Source: Pseudomonas taetrolens (GTDB lineage Bacteria > Pseudomonadota > Gammaproteobacteria > Pseudomonadales > Pseudomonadaceae). From it: a stretch of 64,000 bases of DNA. The notes under the pieces are model-generated. The model searched no databases. It saw only the letters and a program-made list of their open reading frames with translations, and was not told the DNA's origin. Within the stretch, counting starts at the first letter, position 1; each line of letters opens with the position of its first letter. Location: the NCBI RefSeq assembly GCF_900475285.1, contig NZ_LS483370.1, forward strand, positions 434,001-498,000, in the 5' to 3' direction. This document shows, piece by piece, positions 62,095-64,000 of this stretch. Both the position numbers and the translations under genes were made by a program.

Positions 62095-62138
62095 TATATA
62101 GAGCGCTTGCTGGCTGGCGCCAGTGATTTGGCGCCAGC
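62095..62138 (-). promoter_or_regulatory. probable vfr promoter region with a strong inverted repeat
   Basis: On the minus strand a TATATA -10-like element (62095-62100) lies 45 bases before vfr. Upstream of it the repeat GCTGGCGCCA-GTGATT-TGGCGCCAGC (62113-62138) has perfect 10-bp arms and would cover the -35 region. Each arm also contains the palindrome TGGCGCCA. It looks like an operator, or a transcript 5' hairpin for the divergent gene. No known consensus was matched. Confidence 0.45.
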
Positions 62139-62270
62139 TTAACAGACAGATTCTGTGCGGTTCTCAGAATTTTCCTGGTGCAAGGTCAGAGAAGTGTTCA
62201 GTGCGACGAGTCTTCCATTTCTGACCCTGTGCTAAGCTGGCGCCCCTTTTAAAGCAGTGGAGTCTGGGTG

Positions 62271-62693
62271 ATGAAGGCACGCATTCAATGGGCTGGCGAA
62301 GCCATGTTTCTTGGCGAGTCCGGTAGTGGTCACGTCGTTGTCATGGACGGACCGCCTGAAAGTGGTGGTCGTAATCTGGGCGTAAGACCCATGGAAATGC
62401 TGCTATTGGGGCTAGGCGGTTGCAGTAATTTTGATGTCGTCAGCATCCTTAAAAAGTCACGCCAGGCGGTGGAAAGTTGCGAAGCGTTTCTTGAAGCTGA
62501 ACGCGCTACTGAAGACCCGAAGGTGTTCACCAAGATTCACCTGCACTTTGTGGTCAAGGGCCGTGGTCTGAAAGAAGCTCAGGTTAAGCGTGCGATTGAG
62601 CTGTCAGCCGAAAAGTATTGCTCTGCATCCATCATGCTAGGCGCGGCGGGTGTCGCCATCAGCCATGACTACGAAATTATCGAGTTGGGTTAA
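62271..62693 (+). CDS. OsmC family protein (YhfA-like)
   Basis: The 140-aa protein has the two OsmC/Ohr cysteines in LLLGLGGCSNFDVVSILKK and AEKYCSASIML, so thiol-dependent peroxidase activity is possible. It belongs with the YhfA branch found next to crp. ATG 62271 has GGAG 8 bases upstream and is preferred to GTG 62268. An extended -10-like TGCTAAGCT at 62230-62238 probably drives it. Confidence 0.92.
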   Translation: MKARIQWAGEAMFLGESGSGHVVVMDGPPESGGRNLGVRPMEMLLLGLGGCSNFDVVSILKKSRQAVESCEAFLEAERATEDPKVFTKIHLHFVVKGRGLKEAQVKRAIELSAEKYCSASIMLGAAGVAISHDYEIIELG

Positions 62694-62757
62694 GTCGGCA
62701 CTCAATCAAGGCCCGAGCTTATTTACGTGCGTTCACTGCCGTAAAAATTTCAGCCGC

Positions 62758-62792
62758 AAAAAAGGCGGCTACCCCGAGGTAGCCGCCTTTTT
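62758..62792. terminator. bidirectional terminator between the OsmC gene and coq7
   Basis: A perfect 13-bp stem AAAGGCGGCTACC/GGTAGCCGCCTTT with tetraloop CCGA has T-runs on both strands, as needed for the two converging genes. Confidence 0.92.
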
Positions 62793-62816
62793 GGTAACTG
62801 CCGTTCTGCAGGCGAG

Positions 62817-63464
62817 TCAGATGCGGTAAGTGCTTTTGGTCATGACTTTGGCCATCAGGCTCATACCAAACTTGACCGGGGCCGGGAAGCGAAAGCCACC
62901 GGCATTGAGAGCAGACTCTTTATGCTGTTCTTCGTCGATACGCATCTGTTCGAGGATTGCCCGGGACTTTTCATCGTCAGCAGGTAATTGTTCAAGATGC
63001 TCGTTAAGGTGCTTGCACACTTGATCTTCAGTGGCGGCCACAAAGCCCAGGCTGACTTTGTCGCTGATAAGCCCTGCAACGGCACCGATCCCGAAAGACA
63101 TCCCATAAAACAGCGGGTTCAAGACGCTGGGATGGCTGCCCAATTGCCGGATACGCTGTTCGCACCAGGCCAGATGGTCAATTTCCTCTTCGGCTGCATG
63201 CTCCATGGCTTCGCGGACATGTGGCAGCTTGGCTGTCAGTGCCTGGCCCTGATACAAGGCCTGAGCGCAGACTTCTCCGGTGTGGTTGATCCGCATCAAC
63301 CCGGCAACGTGTCGGGTGGCCTTGTCGTCCAGCGGGTTTTCAGGTTTGACGATCGCGGGTGACGGGCGATGAGGCTGGCCGCTAAATGGCAGCAAGGTGC
63401 GCATCGCGGTATCAGCTTGTAAAAGAAGACGGTCAATCGGCGAGTAGTGACGTTGGGTAGTCAT
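62817..63464 (-). CDS. coq7: 2-polyprenyl-3-methyl-6-methoxy-1,4-benzoquinone monooxygenase Coq7
   Basis: Coq7 (UbiF-equivalent) hydroxylates the penultimate ubiquinone intermediate with a di-iron centre. The 215-aa protein has the ligand-rich helices [40 protein letters not shown] and [12 protein letters not shown], giving the Glu/ExxH pairs needed. Coq7 replaces UbiF in pseudomonads. Confidence 0.95.
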   Translation of the reverse strand: MTTQRHYSPIDRLLLQADTAMRTLLPFSGQPHRPSPAIVKPENPLDDKATRHVAGLMRINHTGEVCAQALYQGQALTAKLPHVREAMEHAAEEEIDHLAWCEQRIRQLGSHPSVLNPLFYGMSFGIGAVAGLISDKVSLGFVAATEDQVCKHLNEHLEQLPADDEKSRAILEQMRIDEEQHKESALNAGGFRFPAPVKFGMSLMAKVMTKSTYRI

Positions 63465-63585
63465 GCTTACCTCCGGAAAAAATCACGGCGCCCAGTTTAC
63501 CCCAATCGGGCGGTGAGGGTTTGCGCGTGATCATCCCTGAGCGTGGGAGCAGCGTCGCCCCCACTGCCGCCTGGAAGTTTGCCAA

Positions 63586-63924
63586 TCAGCCCGGTGGCCA
63601 GTTCATCTGACGTTGACCCAGAACGTGCATGTGAATGTGGTAAACCGTTTGGCCGCCTTTTTCATTGCAGTTCATCACCACGCGGAAACCGTCTTCACAG
63701 CCGAGCTCTTTGGCCAGACGTTGCGCGGTGAACAGGATATGTCCTGCCAGCGATTTGTCTTCTTCGGTCAAGTCATTAAGGGTGCGAATCGGCTTTTTCG
63801 GGATAACCAGAAAATGCACCGGTGCTTGAGGGGCGATGTCGTGAAAGGCTAATACTTGATCATCTTCATAAATGATCCTGGCGGGTATTTCACGGTTGAT
63901 GATCTTGGTGAACAGAGTATCCAA
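63586..63924 (-). CDS. histidine triad (HIT) nucleotide-binding protein
   Basis: The 112-aa HINT-type protein has the triad HIHMHVLGQRQM near residue 97 and starts MDTLFTKIINREIPARIIYED. Such proteins hydrolyse nucleoside phosphoramidates; the physiological substrate is unknown. It faces the same way as coq7, with a gap of 121 bases. Confidence 0.95.
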   Translation of the reverse strand: MDTLFTKIINREIPARIIYEDDQVLAFHDIAPQAPVHFLVIPKKPIRTLNDLTEEDKSLAGHILFTAQRLAKELGCEDGFRVVMNCNEKGGQTVYHIHMHVLGQRQMNWPPG

Positions 63925-63984
63925 AGCTATATCTCCCTGAGAAAGGTCTGGTCAGAGTGTACTCAGGGACGCGGATTACACCAG

Positions 63985-64000
63985 CCCACGTTAACGTGGG
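63985..64000. repeat. perfect palindrome at the window edge
   Basis: CCCACGTTAACGTGGG can form a 6-bp stem with a TTAA loop. It is probably the start of a terminator for a neighbouring gene beyond the window, but what follows is not visible. Confidence 0.5.

Overview
The window looks like core chromosome of a fluorescent-lineage Pseudomonas. Gene order and protein sequences are the familiar Pseudomonas ones: bioFHCD next to paired acyl-CoA dehydrogenases, pqq genes next to davBA, the rpsU-dnaG-rpoD operon, lptD-surA-pdxA-rsmA-apaGH, amgK-murU, agtSR-agtABCD, rpe-gph-trpEGDC and vfr. No phage, integron, CRISPR array or intact IS element was seen. Nearly every kilobase is coding. Function names come from recognising protein families and synteny by eye; no database search was run.

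Layout. 1-3006: end of the biotin operon bioF-H-C-D. 3267-7145: two paralogous acyl-CoA dehydrogenases, the first behind a promoter with a PsrA-type operator. 7160-7359: the Gac/Rsm small RNA gene rsmY with its GacA upstream activating site. 7435-10175: LysR regulator, class III aminotransferase and a 52-codon Pmp3-like membrane peptide. 10228-17924 (minus): pqqF, pqqA, pqqB, pqqC, pqqD, pqqE and an S9 peptidase, with a terminator between pqqA and pqqB. 17973-21138 (minus): davB-davA lysine-to-5-aminovalerate genes with an Lrp/AsnC regulator. 21235-26046 (minus): a CAU-anticodon tRNA, then rpoD, dnaG and rpsU. 26245-30125: tsaD, plsY, folB, folK, cca. 30187-35048 (minus): SpoVR, DUF444 and PrkA stress kinase cluster. 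35348-42940 (minus): glpE, apaH, apaG, rsmA, pdxA, surA, lptD. 43072-46541: amgK, murU, djlA-like gene, DUF3530 gene. 46616-54247: two-component system and four-gene ABC importer (agtSR, agtABCD). 54252-54944: a REP-associated tyrosine transposase (RAYT) with its inverted REP pair. 55048-61409: rpe, a frameshifted gph, trpE, trpG, trpD, trpC and a lipoate-ligase-like gene. 61406-63924: vfr, OsmC-family gene, coq7, HIT gene.

Functional links. DavB and DavA make 5-aminovalerate from lysine, and the agt importer is reported in P. aeruginosa to take up GABA and 5-aminovalerate, so one compound connects two loci about 30 kb apart. A perfect inverted repeat upstream of agtA is a good candidate operator for AgtR. 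SurA and LptD cooperate in outer-membrane assembly, and AmgK-MurU recycle peptidoglycan sugars.

No wholly new system is evident. The items most worth a second look are the gph frameshift lying on an A-AAA-AAC slippery heptamer, the RAYT/REP unit with a compensatory base change between its two REPs, the PsrA-type operator, the candidate AgtR operator, and several unexplained palindromes.
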